In this document: positions 1 through 8,713 of the stretch, piece by piece
How positions within the stretch are numbered: the first letter of the stretch is position 1
Layout: every line of letters begins with the position of its first letter
From: Nitzschia sp. pyKryTriq1
Taxonomy: Eukaryota; Bacillariophyta; Bacillariophyceae; Bacillariales; Bacillariaceae
NCBI GenBank assembly: GCA_956465555.1
Contig: OY101115.1
Location: 62,001-126,000 of the forward strand
Direction: 5' to 3'
DNA: 64,000 nucleotides
Position numbers and translations under genes: made by a program
The notes under the pieces: generated by a model
What the model was told of the DNA's origin: nothing
Seen by the model: only the letters and a program-made list of their open reading frames with translations
The model's database searches: none

Positions 1-1167
1 CGATCATCGGCAGTGGTGGTTCGATTCTCCAAACGAAGGCCCGAAGTGATACCTCAGTTTTATTCCGAGGACGATGCGGATTCATGGATGTCGGAATCCA
101 CAACCTATAGTAGTAGTAGCAGTAGTAGAAGTAGTACTCCTAATAGGACTACTACTACTGGTACTACCAAGAGTAATACTATTGGTGTTCAACAACAAGA
201 ACAAAAACAAAAAAACAAGAGGCTCGGTACCATGGAAGAAGGAGAATCTACTCCTCCAAGAAGAACCAAATCATCCGACATCAGAATCAAAGAGGATGCT
301 GATGCTGATGCCCCCGATACTGCTGGCGATACTGCTGGCAATGACGACGATGATGATGATGATGATGGTCGTCCCTCCTCGTCCTCGTCGTCCTGGTGGT
401 CCGAATTTAATTTGAGGCATGCCCAGAAACGAGCACGTTTGACTACAAAATTGTTTCAAAAGAAACACCCGGCTTATTGCCGTGCCATAGTCGGACTGTA
501 CGACGACTGTTGTTCTTTCCGCCCAACAAAGAACAAGAACAAGAACAACAAGAATAAATCTTCGTCGTCGTCTCTTCGTCTTCAAGAGATTATGCTGTCT
601 TCTAATTTCATTCAAATCTTGACGGATACTACTATCACTACTATGAACAACCATCTGATGGCGGCGTCGATTCGAGGTTTGGAACTCCGACTTCTTCCCA
701 AAGACCATTCTTGGCTGCTCCGACGTCGCGTTCATACTCAGACAGTTTTGCACTTGCAGAGCAAACTGAAACAAATTCAGAAACAACTGACAGCACCAGG
801 AGGAAATTCTTCTACTCCTACCGGCAGTAGTAGTAGGATTATTACTTCTTCGGGCACTAACAATGAGCAGGATTTCGGTATTCAAGAAGAACATCATCAT
901 CATCATCATCGCCAGGACGACGGCGGGGGCCAAGAGGAGGAAGGTCGTAGTAGTGGTACCAGTACTACTAGTACTACTGCTACTAGTTCTTGCTGGATGG
1001 CGGCACAACTTCAGGTGTGGTCTGCTCAATCGAGTCGACCATCACGAACATTGGCAAGAATCATGGCTCATGGCGATACCTTTCATGTCGCTACCATGAA
1101 TCGATTAATGCAGCAGCAGGAGGAGGAGCAGGCGGAGAAGCAGCAACAGCAGCAGCAGCAGCACTAG
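1..1167 (+). CDS. Low-complexity protein of the RGLE-motif family, 5'-partial
   Basis: The frame is open from the first base of the window, so the true start lies upstream; the first in-frame ATG (88) would cut off the conserved-looking VVRFSKRRPEVIPQFYSEDD segment. The protein is mostly Ser, Thr, Asp, His and Gln runs, with three ordered islands: an N-terminal VRF...PQFYSEDD stretch, a WWSEFNLRHAQKRAR stretch, and RGLELRLLPKD followed by VHTQTVLHLQSKLKQIQKQ. A C-terminal island SRPSRTLARIMAHGDTFHVA precedes a Gln tail ending at the stop. The same islands in the same order occur in the protein at 4827-6398 (RGLESFLHP, VLRIQRALW, SRPSRVIARLLGHADTLEV), so the two are paralogs. I know this pattern only as unnamed diatom proteins; function unknown. 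No signal peptide or membrane segment is visible in the part present. Confidence 0.75.
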   Translation, partial: RSSAVVVRFSKRRPEVIPQFYSEDDADSWMSESTTYSSSSSSRSSTPNRTTTTGTTKSNTIGVQQQEQKQKNKRLGTMEEGESTPPRRTKSSDIRIKEDADADAPDTAGDTAGNDDDDDDDDGRPSSSSSSWWSEFNLRHAQKRARLTTKLFQKKHPAYCRAIVGLYDDCCSFRPTKNKNKNNKNKSSSSSLRLQEIMLSSNFIQILTDTTITTMNNHLMAASIRGLELRLLPKDHSWLLRRRVHTQTVLHLQSKLKQIQKQLTAPGGNSSTPTGSSSRIITSSGTNNEQDFGIQEEHHHHHHRQDDGGGQEEEGRSSGTSTTSTTATSSCWMAAQLQVWSAQSSRPSRTLARIMAHGDTFHVATMNRLMQQQEEEQAEKQQQQQQQH

Positions 1168-2241
1168 TACAGTATTACTAGATAGCACATCTAGTAGTAG
1201 TAGTACAACAGTCCAGCACCCGGCCAAGAGAAGCAGGACGAAACTAGTACTAGCTAGTAGCGCTAGAGTGGTGGTAGTTAGCAGCAGCGTCTACTACTAC
1301 TACTACTACTATTAATTGCTCTCAAGGTAGTAAGAACTACTAAACTCTAGTAGACAGTGCATTTTTTCGCTGCTGCGTTACGATATACTAGCTAGTAGTA
1401 GTAGTAGTAGTAGTAGGAGCGAGCGTACTAGTAATATCGTCAAGCAGCGAAAAAGTGCACTGTCTAATTTAGTTATTACTAGTACTTTTGGCTTGACTGA
1501 CGGTGAATGCGGGTTCTTCTGCCGCATTATTAAATGCTGCTTGGATTGCTGCACGCGAAGCTTTGATCGCTAGCTGAACGCGAACGTTCGAATGCTGCGT
1601 GGCTTTGATCGCTACTAGCTGAACCCGAACGTTCGGTGTTGGCCCAATCGCAGTCAGTTCACAAACATCCAGCTGGAGATTGTTGAGCGTAAGAAACAAA
1701 ACGTGTTGGAGGCAGGCAGCGACCACGGCAGAAACACTGAAACGCTGTCAAGAGGTACGCTACGGCTTGGTGACAGCCCTACTAGTAGCTAGTAGCCCGA
1801 AGCGGAGAAAATTGACTTTTTGATTCCCCCGCCCCGTCTACCACTACTAGTAGTATGTAAGATTGCAATGGCGGGACGAAACGCGAAACGCTCATGATGC
1901 GCTCCAAAGCGCTGACTCGTCCTCGCCGACGACATCTCGTATTCGTCGAATCGTAAAGATTACATACTAAGTATAGTCTTGTATTCATTCATAAAGTACC
2001 TAGTAGTTTGCAGAAGGCATGGTGACAGAGCATATTATCCAGTAGTTGGACATCAATAGTTGTTTACCATCAGTCAGTCAGTCAGTCAGTCCGACGACAG
2101 TATTCTTCTTCCGACCGACAAGTTGGCACCCGACGACGACAAGATCAACCAAATCAATCAATCGTCTACTAGAAAAAGAACGATTGAATAATGAACGGAT
2201 ATAGCAGCACCACACTCGCACGTACGTGCCATGGTAGGCGA
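1168..2241. other. Intergenic, CTA/TAG-rich
   Basis: No gene supported. The stretch holds many (CTA)n and (TAG)n runs, an inverted pair of Penelope-like 3' ends (own entry), and a short near-duplication around 1553-1635 in which GCTGAACGCGAACGTTCG and GCTGAACCCGAACGTTCG recur about 60 bases apart. The open frames here are made of these repeats and look like chance. Confidence 0.6.
1319..1475. repeat. Head-to-head pair of Penelope-like element 3' ends
   Basis: A forward copy of the recurrent end (CTCAAGGTAG at 1321, then GACAGTGCATTTTTTCGCTG and TTACGATATAC, ending about 1391) faces a reverse copy at 1435-1475 (ATATCGTCAAGCAGCG, then GTGCACTGTCTAATTTAG). A short TAG tract lies between, so the whole can fold into a long hairpin. 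The same end recurs at 8.0, 16.8, 30.6, 41.1, 42.1, 42.5, 46.0 and 62.2-62.5 kb. Confidence 0.7.
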
Positions 2242-2760
2242 TCAAGATCCCCGACCAAAAAAACTTTTGGGGGTCGCTGATGATGTGAGGACGCAGTAGC
2301 ACGATCGTCCTGCGGCCGCCAATGCTGTCGTCGCTGTCGTCGCTGTTGTTGTTGTTGTTGTTGTTGTTTGTTCGGAAGAATGACTCAACAAGAGCTTCCA
2401 TTCGTCTTGAAATTGTGTGGCAAGCGACGATTTCGATGATGATGACAATGACAATGAAGTATAATCATCATATAAAGTAGAAGAATCGGTGGTGGTCCTC
2501 GGTGGAAATATCAAAATCAGATTGCTTTCCAGGCCATGTCCCGTTCCCAACTGCAGTACGTCTTCCAAAATTACTCGAACCGACCATGGCAGCCAAAAAG
2601 TCTGGTGAAGAAGAAGAAGCGGGTGGTGATGGCGATGATGATGATGCTTCTTCTTCTCCTCCTCCTTCTTCTTTCGTAGTAATGCTTTTCGCAGTGATCC
2701 ACAATCCCTTGGCATGAAAGGTCCGATCGGGACGTTCCCTATGCCATAATGTTGACGTCG
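2242..2760 (-). pseudogene. PGS1-like phosphatidyltransferase C-terminal remnant
   Basis: One frame carries RPDRTFHAKGLW (the second HxK motif of the phospholipase D superfamily as found in CDP-diacylglycerol--glycerol-3-phosphate 3-phosphatidyltransferase, PGS1) and then DFLAAMVGSSNFGRR, the usual GSSNFG block. The family's next block, RDLESNLIL, is found as LESNLILIFPP in a different frame only about 40 bases later, followed by LATQFQDEWKLLL and a C-terminal SATPKSFFG that resembles the family's TPLIKNFF end. So the gene changes frame just after GSSNFG and lacks the N-terminal half including the first HKD motif. Low-complexity insertions (poly-Glu, poly-His, poly-Thr) interrupt it. PGS1 makes phosphatidylglycerol phosphate in mitochondria; this copy cannot do so as read. 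A single intron would not easily explain so short a shift; sequencing error is possible. Confidence 0.6.
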
Positions 2761-3951
2761 TAGAAGTAGAGGTACTGGTAGTGTTGTTTTTGTTGTTTTT
2801 GTTGTTGGCAGACAATGATGATGATGATGATGATGATGATCAGGCTGATGATGATGAGGCTGAGGCTGAGGCGGATGATAATTCGTATAGTGTATCCAAT
2901 GCTTGAGATTGCAAATATGATCAAAGACGGTCGGAATCTATGCCTCGCCCGCCGACGTCGGGTTGCCGCATTTCGAGATGTCCAACTGGACGCACCGGAA
3001 CTAGTACAGTTTCTACGGACGATCTACAGCACTAGCACGCTAGAAAATGCTAGAAAATAGTCGCTGATGATGTAAAGCCACTCGACACCCACCAGCATGA
3101 CATGAATGCAAATGGATTGGGTTTTTTTCCGGTTTTCACGTTCAGCTTGACGCGAGACGACGACGCGACGACGCGACGACGACGACTCCTCCTCCCCTCA
3201 CTACTTTTCTCCTCAAATTGTGTGTTTCGAATTCTTTGCCTGTCGTACGCGACATATCAAACACGACTGGAAACATCATCACGCGATCGATCGATGGCCG
3301 ACATTCTACTACTACCGTAGTAACCGGTACGGTAGAGAGAGAGAGTCATTTGAGCTTTTCCTGACGTGTTTCGGGTCTTTACGGAGAACGGGTCAGCCGC
3401 GGTCGAAAGAGTTCAACTTATTGATATAATGCGCGGTAAATGAAGCGTTTTGGTATTGTATCGATTTTTCGCGCGAATATTCATCTTAGTGACTTAATAC
3501 ATTCAATATGATAGAAAGGCGATGCGGGCGTTTTCAATTTTTTTTCACTTTTTTTCACTTTTAAAGTATGTAGAATTCCTACCACACTGTACGAAGGACC
3601 TCGAATAAATCTCGACTGAATCTCGAATCTCTGCTGGCGCGCAACGCATCCATTCAATACGATAGAAAGGCGATGCGGGCGTTTTCATTTTTTTGGGGTT
3701 GGGGTTCTTCATTGCCAAGCCGGGAGTTTGAATGTGGACGCTGTTGAGTGTATTACCACTCTCCTTGCTCCTTGGTATTGTCAAGTTCCATTGGCACATC
3801 ATGATGCATGACTTTGGAGGTCGACTTCGGGCGCAAAAGGCCAAAGATCCTAATTTCAAACAATTTCGAGTGTTTTTGTGTCCTCGATCTGGAACGCTTG
3901 ACTCTGGGACAACTCAACTCAACACCAAGACACGCGATTATCAAGGAGCAG
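2761..3951. other. Intergenic with a 43-base direct repeat
   Basis: No gene supported. Two near-identical copies of CATTCAATAYGATAGAAAGG continuing CGATGCGGGCGTTTTCA and a T run lie at about 3501-3546 and 3651-3694. (ATG)n at 2815-2840 and GACGACGCGACGACG at 3155-3180 are simple repeats. The minus-strand stretch 2880-3060 lies where more of the PGS1 remnant would be expected, but nothing there is recognisable. Confidence 0.5.
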
Positions 3952-4373
3952 TCAGCCATTGACTCGCTTTGCTTCCCAGAAACCATGAACAAAATGGTCA
4001 TTATCAACGGACAGCGCTTTTTCGGGGCCACCTGGTCGCTCATCAAGGGAACGTCGGAGAAGCATGAACGACAGTTCCAAGTCACCATCGTAGCCTTCCG
4101 CTGCCTGTTGAAAGGGATACAGCTTGGTCGTTCCATCTCGACGTTGAAGCGCCTCTGGATACACTTGCAGCAAGGCTCCAATGGCTGGTGGTGGTGGTGA
4201 TTAGGGGGCAAGGAAGAATTTGAAATTTCGTCTTCTTCCGCCTCCTCATCTTGATGACGACGTCGATCTTTTTGCTTGGTTTCTTTGGCATAATTAATTA
4301 CAATATGCAACGCCAACTGACCATTATCATCCGTGACGCGCGAGGCAGCCGGAAATTTGGCAAGAATCATCAT
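3952..4373 (-). pseudogene. Ankyrin-repeat protein fragment, frame-broken
   Basis: The minus strand begins with ILAKFPAASRVTDDNGQLALH, a typical ankyrin-type helix-turn unit of the diatom kind (FPxAsxxxDxxGxLALH). About 75 codons later, in a different frame, comes LLQVYPEALQRRDGTTKLYP and FQQAAEGYDGDLELSFMLLRRS, the next two units of the same architecture. The two parts are separated by an acidic and His-rich linker and a frame change near 4165-4180. A TAG stop lies directly before the first ATG, and no start of normal length is seen. I read it as a relic of a larger ankyrin gene; an unspliced intron ending at CACCAG near 4179 is a less likely alternative. Confidence 0.6.
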
Positions 4374-4775
4374 CTACAGGGGAGATACTTCTTCCATCTT
4401 GTGAACATTGCAAGAGTATCCTAGTACTGGATATTCTAATACTACTATTAATTGAGTCAATGGCCCGCAAACGAACAGTCGTCAAACAAGACGAGGATTG
4501 TTCCCGACAACTCAGATCACACCACCATAACAAAGTAGAGACCAGAAAGAAAGCTGCACAAGAAGTAGTACTGCACGAGCCCCATATCGACTCCTCCTAC
4601 TACTACTAGAGCTAGAGCTACTAGTAGAGTGCGTACTAGCTATAGCTCGAGTAGTAGTGGATTAGGAGGGTATACCGTAAAGTGGTAGAAGTATAACTAC
4701 TACTACTAGCTAGAGTACGGTAGAGCTACTACTACAGCTAGTAGCAGAGTAGTAGCGGCGTCGACAGAAGGTACC

Positions 4776-4808
<33 letters not shown>

Positions 4809-4826
4809 GTACACCAGAAGATGATG
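4374..4826. other. Intergenic, CTA/TAG-rich
   Basis: No gene supported. The second half (about 4590-4815) is nearly all CTA, TAG and ACTAGT-type sequence, including an unbroken (CTA)n run near 4780-4807. Confidence 0.6.
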
Positions 4827-6398
4827 TTAGTTCCTTTCTCGGGTCGGCGTGTTGGTGGCTGGTGTTCTGCTGGGTACCACAGATCCACGATGAGGATGAT
4901 GATGTATATTGTGGTTGTGGTTTCGATTTCGATGCGGGAGTACTAGCAACATGCTGCCACTGTTGCTGGAGGATGGTCCGGATGATAATGATCCTCCTCC
5001 TCCAGCAGATGATGATCTACTAGTAGCAGCAGCAGGCAAGGATGATTGTGATGATGATAATCCATCTTGTTGTTGTTGTTGTTGTTGTTGTTCTTGCTGT
5101 TCCTTTTGTTGCTGTTGTTGTTTGGATACCAACAGCAGTTCTTGTTGGAGCAAATGGGTCACTTCTAGGGTATCCGCATGTCCCAAGAGTCGAGCAATGA
5201 CTCGCGAAGGACGACTGGTCTGTAACGATCGTGTCCGCAAGACTTGTTGTTGCATCGTCGTCATCGTCATATTATGATCATCATCATCATCATCGGTGGC
5301 CTGCTGCTGCTCTTGTTGTTGTTGTTGTGCCCACAAGGCACGTTGAATGCGCAAGACGCCTTGCACATGAGCGATGCGAGATTGTTTGAATATGGGATGT
5401 AGAAAGGATTCCAATCCACGTGGCGGACTTTGAATGAATTGTGTTTGTGGTTGTGGTAGTGGTTGGTGTTGTGGTTGTTCGGATTGTCGGTTGGCAATCT
5501 TGTACCCTTCGAGTAGTTCTTGGGCAAGCGGACCTTGAAGCAACAACGTGTTGTTGTTGTTTTTGGGCATTTGTGATTCTGATGAAGACGATGATGATTC
5601 AGCAGTAGCCTGTTGGTACAAGGCCCCGAGACTGGAAGAGATGGAAGACGCTTGCTGTTGTTGTGGTTGTTGCTGCTGCTGTAACCATTTGGCGGCTCTT
5701 CTTGCATTCTTGTAAAAGTGGACGATCTCTTCCTTGCTCCACCAAGTACTCTCACTGCTGCTTCTGCTTCTTGCATCACTGCTGCTGCTGCTGGAATCAT
5801 CATCTTGAGCTGCTGCTGATGTTGTTGTTGGTTCAACAAGTAGTGATAAAGAGCAGTCCTCCTCGTCACTCGAGCTCCTGCTGGATTTAGTCAATGCCGA
5901 AACCTCAACATCATCATGAGCATCATCATCATCATGAGTATGCTCATGAAATTGAAAGGTCACTCGTGGTCTTGTGCGAGGAGGGGGAAGAGGAGGAAGA
6001 GGGGCAGGGGCTTGATTTGCTTCCGCCTCGTCCTTCTTTTCTTCTTCTACTTCATCGTCGCTATCGTGCAAGATATCAGGAGTGACGGGGAGTCCTTGAC
6101 TCCAAGAAGAAGAATCTCGACAATGACGGGCAGCAGCAGCAGCAGCATGATGATGATGACGCTGCTGGGAGGACGACTTGAATAACTCGTCAACAACACC
6201 GCTGGGGCTGGGAGAGCAAGGTCGTCGAACTTCTACTGCGCTCATGGGCAGCACTGCCGCCTTGCTGGTGCTGTTGTTGTTGTTGTTGTTGTTGGACAAG
6301 GGTGTGGGTGCTGTGGGGCTGCTCATCATTATCATTCTTTTGTAACGAGTACGTGTAGTGTCCGATGTGCGTTTTAGCGTTAGCCGCCGTGTACTCAT
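4827..6398 (-). CDS. Low-complexity protein of the RGLE-motif family
   Basis: A 523-residue intronless frame starting at an ATG at 6398. Most of it is Asn, Ser, His, Asp and Gln runs. Ordered islands are PRVTFQFHEH, STWWSKEEIVHFYKNARRAA, LAQELLEGYKIANRQ, RGLESFLHPIFKQSR with VQGVLRIQRALW, and SRPSRVIARLLGHADTLEV with THLLQQELL. They match, in order, the islands of the partial protein at 1-1167. The Gln runs are long CAA/CAG tracts likely to vary in length. No signal peptide or membrane span. Family function unknown; nuclear or cytosolic location is a guess from composition. The two paralogs lie about 3.7 kb apart in opposite orientation, with two broken genes between. Confidence 0.8.
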   Translation of the reverse strand: MSTRRLTLKRTSDTTRTRYKRMIMMSSPTAPTPLSNNNNNNNSTSKAAVLPMSAVEVRRPCSPSPSGVVDELFKSSSQQRHHHHAAAAAARHCRDSSSWSQGLPVTPDILHDSDDEVEEEKKDEAEANQAPAPLPPLPPPRTRPRVTFQFHEHTHDDDDAHDDVEVSALTKSSRSSSDEEDCSLSLLVEPTTTSAAAQDDDSSSSSSDARSRSSSESTWWSKEEIVHFYKNARRAAKWLQQQQQPQQQQASSISSSLGALYQQATAESSSSSSESQMPKNNNNTLLLQGPLAQELLEGYKIANRQSEQPQHQPLPQPQTQFIQSPPRGLESFLHPIFKQSRIAHVQGVLRIQRALWAQQQQQEQQQATDDDDDDHNMTMTTMQQQVLRTRSLQTSRPSRVIARLLGHADTLEVTHLLQQELLLVSKQQQQQKEQQEQQQQQQQQDGLSSSQSSLPAAATSRSSSAGGGGSLSSGPSSSNSGSMLLVLPHRNRNHNHNIHHHPHRGSVVPSRTPATNTPTRERN

Positions 6399-7962
6399 CA
6401 AACAATGATGATAATCAAGTCTTGCCTTGCCTTGCCTTGTCTACGAGTAGTGATCTGCTTTTGAGAACACCTTACTATCTTCTGCTTTCGTTTCGTTTCG
6501 TTTCGATCAAGACTCACTCCTCGCTCGGTGATGATGAGGCTCTCTCTCTCTCTATCTCAATAAAAACAAACATAAAAATGAAGAGACCAAACCGGACATT
6601 TGGGGTTGACATCGTTAGTCGTACTGTATGATTATTACAGTATTTCATGCAGTTCACACATCACGGAATTTCAGAACAGTAAAGTCAGTGCACGCACGCA
6701 CGGTTCCTCGTCCATGCGTAGACGCTACGGATTTCATGGTACAGTCTCTACGAACCGGTAGAGGTCGAGTAGAAGAGGGCTTTTCTCACTATTTCCGTTA
6801 GTTATTATGTAGTTGCGATGCGACCTACAGATTCAAAAATTTGTTTGCAACGGCTGCGACCAGATGCAAGCCCGGTCATTCAGTCACGAAGAATACATGC
6901 ACCTATATATTGGAAGATATATTGGAACAAACAATAAATCGACAATGCAATTATGGAACCTGCCTGGGCGGTATTTATATTTCAAATCAATAGAGCCTCG
7001 ATCCGAAATTGCCCGATAAAAGCTAAGGATTGTACTTGGAAAGATCTCGTAGCCGGGAACTCATCTATACCACATCGGAATTTTGGCGCGACGGCCCGCC
7101 CGCGCGCTGACGCTACTCCGACTGCTACGCTTCCGACGTCCATGACAAATGGCCTAAGGCCTTTTTCTGTCGTCTGTCAGTCGTTGCCCGTACAGTCGAA
7201 AAGTCGAAAAGTCGAATCCTCTACTAATCGATTAATCGAATCCACAAATGGCAGTTACAAAATAGTCCAAAAAATTTACAAGTCCACAGCGACCTGTGGT
7301 ATAGATGAGTTCCCCGAAAATTCTCTGTCCATAAATACTGAGGATTGAAGAAAGATCCAATGAATAGCACTTCATTAAATGTGATCGATATTCCATGGTT
7401 CGCAACAGTCACGAGTCATTAAATCGATCAGAGAAATAATAATATATAAATGATTTGGCCGACGGCTCAATGCTCCATCATCATCATCATCATTATCATG
7501 CATCATCGTTCATCCTTCAATCGTGTATGATGATTGATGCAGCTACAGTAGCAGCACCTTGCCGCAGTACAAGCACAAGAAACTGCAGCTACCAGGCATG
7601 CAATCCCAATTCTTCTGTTCGCTCTCTTGCGCTTCTCTTTTACAGTATTTCGCCGGTGTGTTTCCCCAGTTTCACTCCCACCCCATGTTTTGATGATGAT
7701 GATGATGATTCGATGATGATTCGACATCGACCCATTCGACATTCATCGTCATTTACGTCGGTCCGTCCATCCGGGTGGACCCCGAGCCGCCGTTTGTTGG
7801 GGGGGGGGGGGTTCGATCGAGCGAGGAGACGTGGGACGAAATACTCTACTACAGTACTAGTACTACTAGCTACTATCTACTACTAGTAGCTAGAGTAGTA
7901 GCTAGCTAGCTAGTAGTAGAAGGTAGTCGTACTGTACTGTACTCTGCTACTACTACTAGAGC
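6399..7962. other. Intergenic
   Basis: No gene supported. Contents: CTTGC pentamers at 6420-6440, a TTTCG run near 6487-6505, a CT-rich stretch at 6540-6555, an inverted-repeat unit at 7057-7315 (own entry), (CAT)n at 7470-7500, a poly-G run at 7799-7812, and CTA/TAG tracts from 7850. Confidence 0.5.
7057..7315. repeat. 259-bp unit bounded by inverted repeats
   Basis: GGGAACTCATCTATACCACA at 7057-7076 is mirrored by TGTGGTATAGATGAGTTCCC near 7294-7314 on the same strand, so the ends are exact inverted repeats of about 20 bases. The interior has no recognisable gene and contains an AAGTCG triplet array near 7196-7215. It has the size and shape of a MITE or foldback element; I could not fix a target-site duplication. 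Confidence 0.5.
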
Positions 7963-8310
7963 TATATCGTAAAGCAGCGAAAAAGTGCACTGTCTAATTT
8001 AGTTGCTACCTTGATGGTTGAGAGCAATGAATCTCTCTCCCGCCGGAACGATACCATCCACGCTAGACATTCCAATTGATTGACTCAATGGACTCTTTTC
8101 ACCCTTACGGGATCATCAGCGCTAATCTGCACATCTCAAGAGACGATGGAACCTAGTCCTATGCTTGCAGCTTTCCTTGACCTCAATAGTAATTGAGTTG
8201 AGTAGTAGCTCGGGCTGTTCCCAGTGGGCACGTAGAATTGCAAGCTTCTCTTCCATGCATAACTGGCAACGTAAAACTAATTGCTTTGCCTTGCCATAAA
8301 ATTTCAACCT
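7963..8310 (-). mobile_element. Penelope-like retroelement, 5'-truncated fossil
   Basis: Read on the minus strand, 8307-8140 encodes a segment with KAKQLVLRCQLCMEEKLAIL, then WEQPELLLNS and CKHRTRFHRLL. This resembles the Cys-containing tail that follows the GIY-YIG domain of Penelope-like elements, and matches the related remnant at 41.6-42.2 kb. Downstream come a candidate structured stretch (8070-8120) and the recurrent 3' end, finishing at 7963 inside a CTA tract. Only the 3' end of an element is present; it is broken. Confidence 0.6.
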
Positions 8311-8713
8311 CGATTTGGGGACTGTACTGAACCTCCTACTACTAGAGCTACAGTAGACGTACGACCAAGCAGTACAACCACCACCACGGCATGTTGTACT
8401 GGGGTGATTCGTCGTACCGTAGTATGGCGGTGTCTTCGTACTACCGTAGTAGTACCAGAACGTAGTACTACAGTCAATTATTGTTGAAAGACGACCCTGC
8501 GTGAGTCCCGAACTATCCCTATGCTTGTAGTAGCAGTAGTAGACGGACGACCAAAACTACTACTACTACTACTAGTCGTATCCAATAAAGTATCATTATA
8601 TATTATTTTACGTTAATAACATGTAAATCGTACTACTACACGCCGTGCTCTGCAGCAACAACAAGCACCCACCAGAAGAAGAAGAATACTCTTCCTCACT
8701 CAATAATATTGAT
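8311..8713. other. Intergenic, CTA/TAG-rich
   Basis: No gene supported; the stretch is dominated by CTA, TAG and GTAC-containing sequence and ends in AT-rich DNA around 8580-8635. Confidence 0.5.

Noticed and set aside
271-1029. 252-codon minus frame opposite the first RGLE-family gene
   Set aside because: Made of reverse-complement homopolymer codes (poly-Ile, poly-Met) of the plus-strand repeats; no ordered motif.
8060-8130. A complete, active hammerhead ribozyme
   Set aside because: CTGATGA, GAAA and GTC are in order, but the sequences that should make stem I do not pair; kept only as a decayed candidate.
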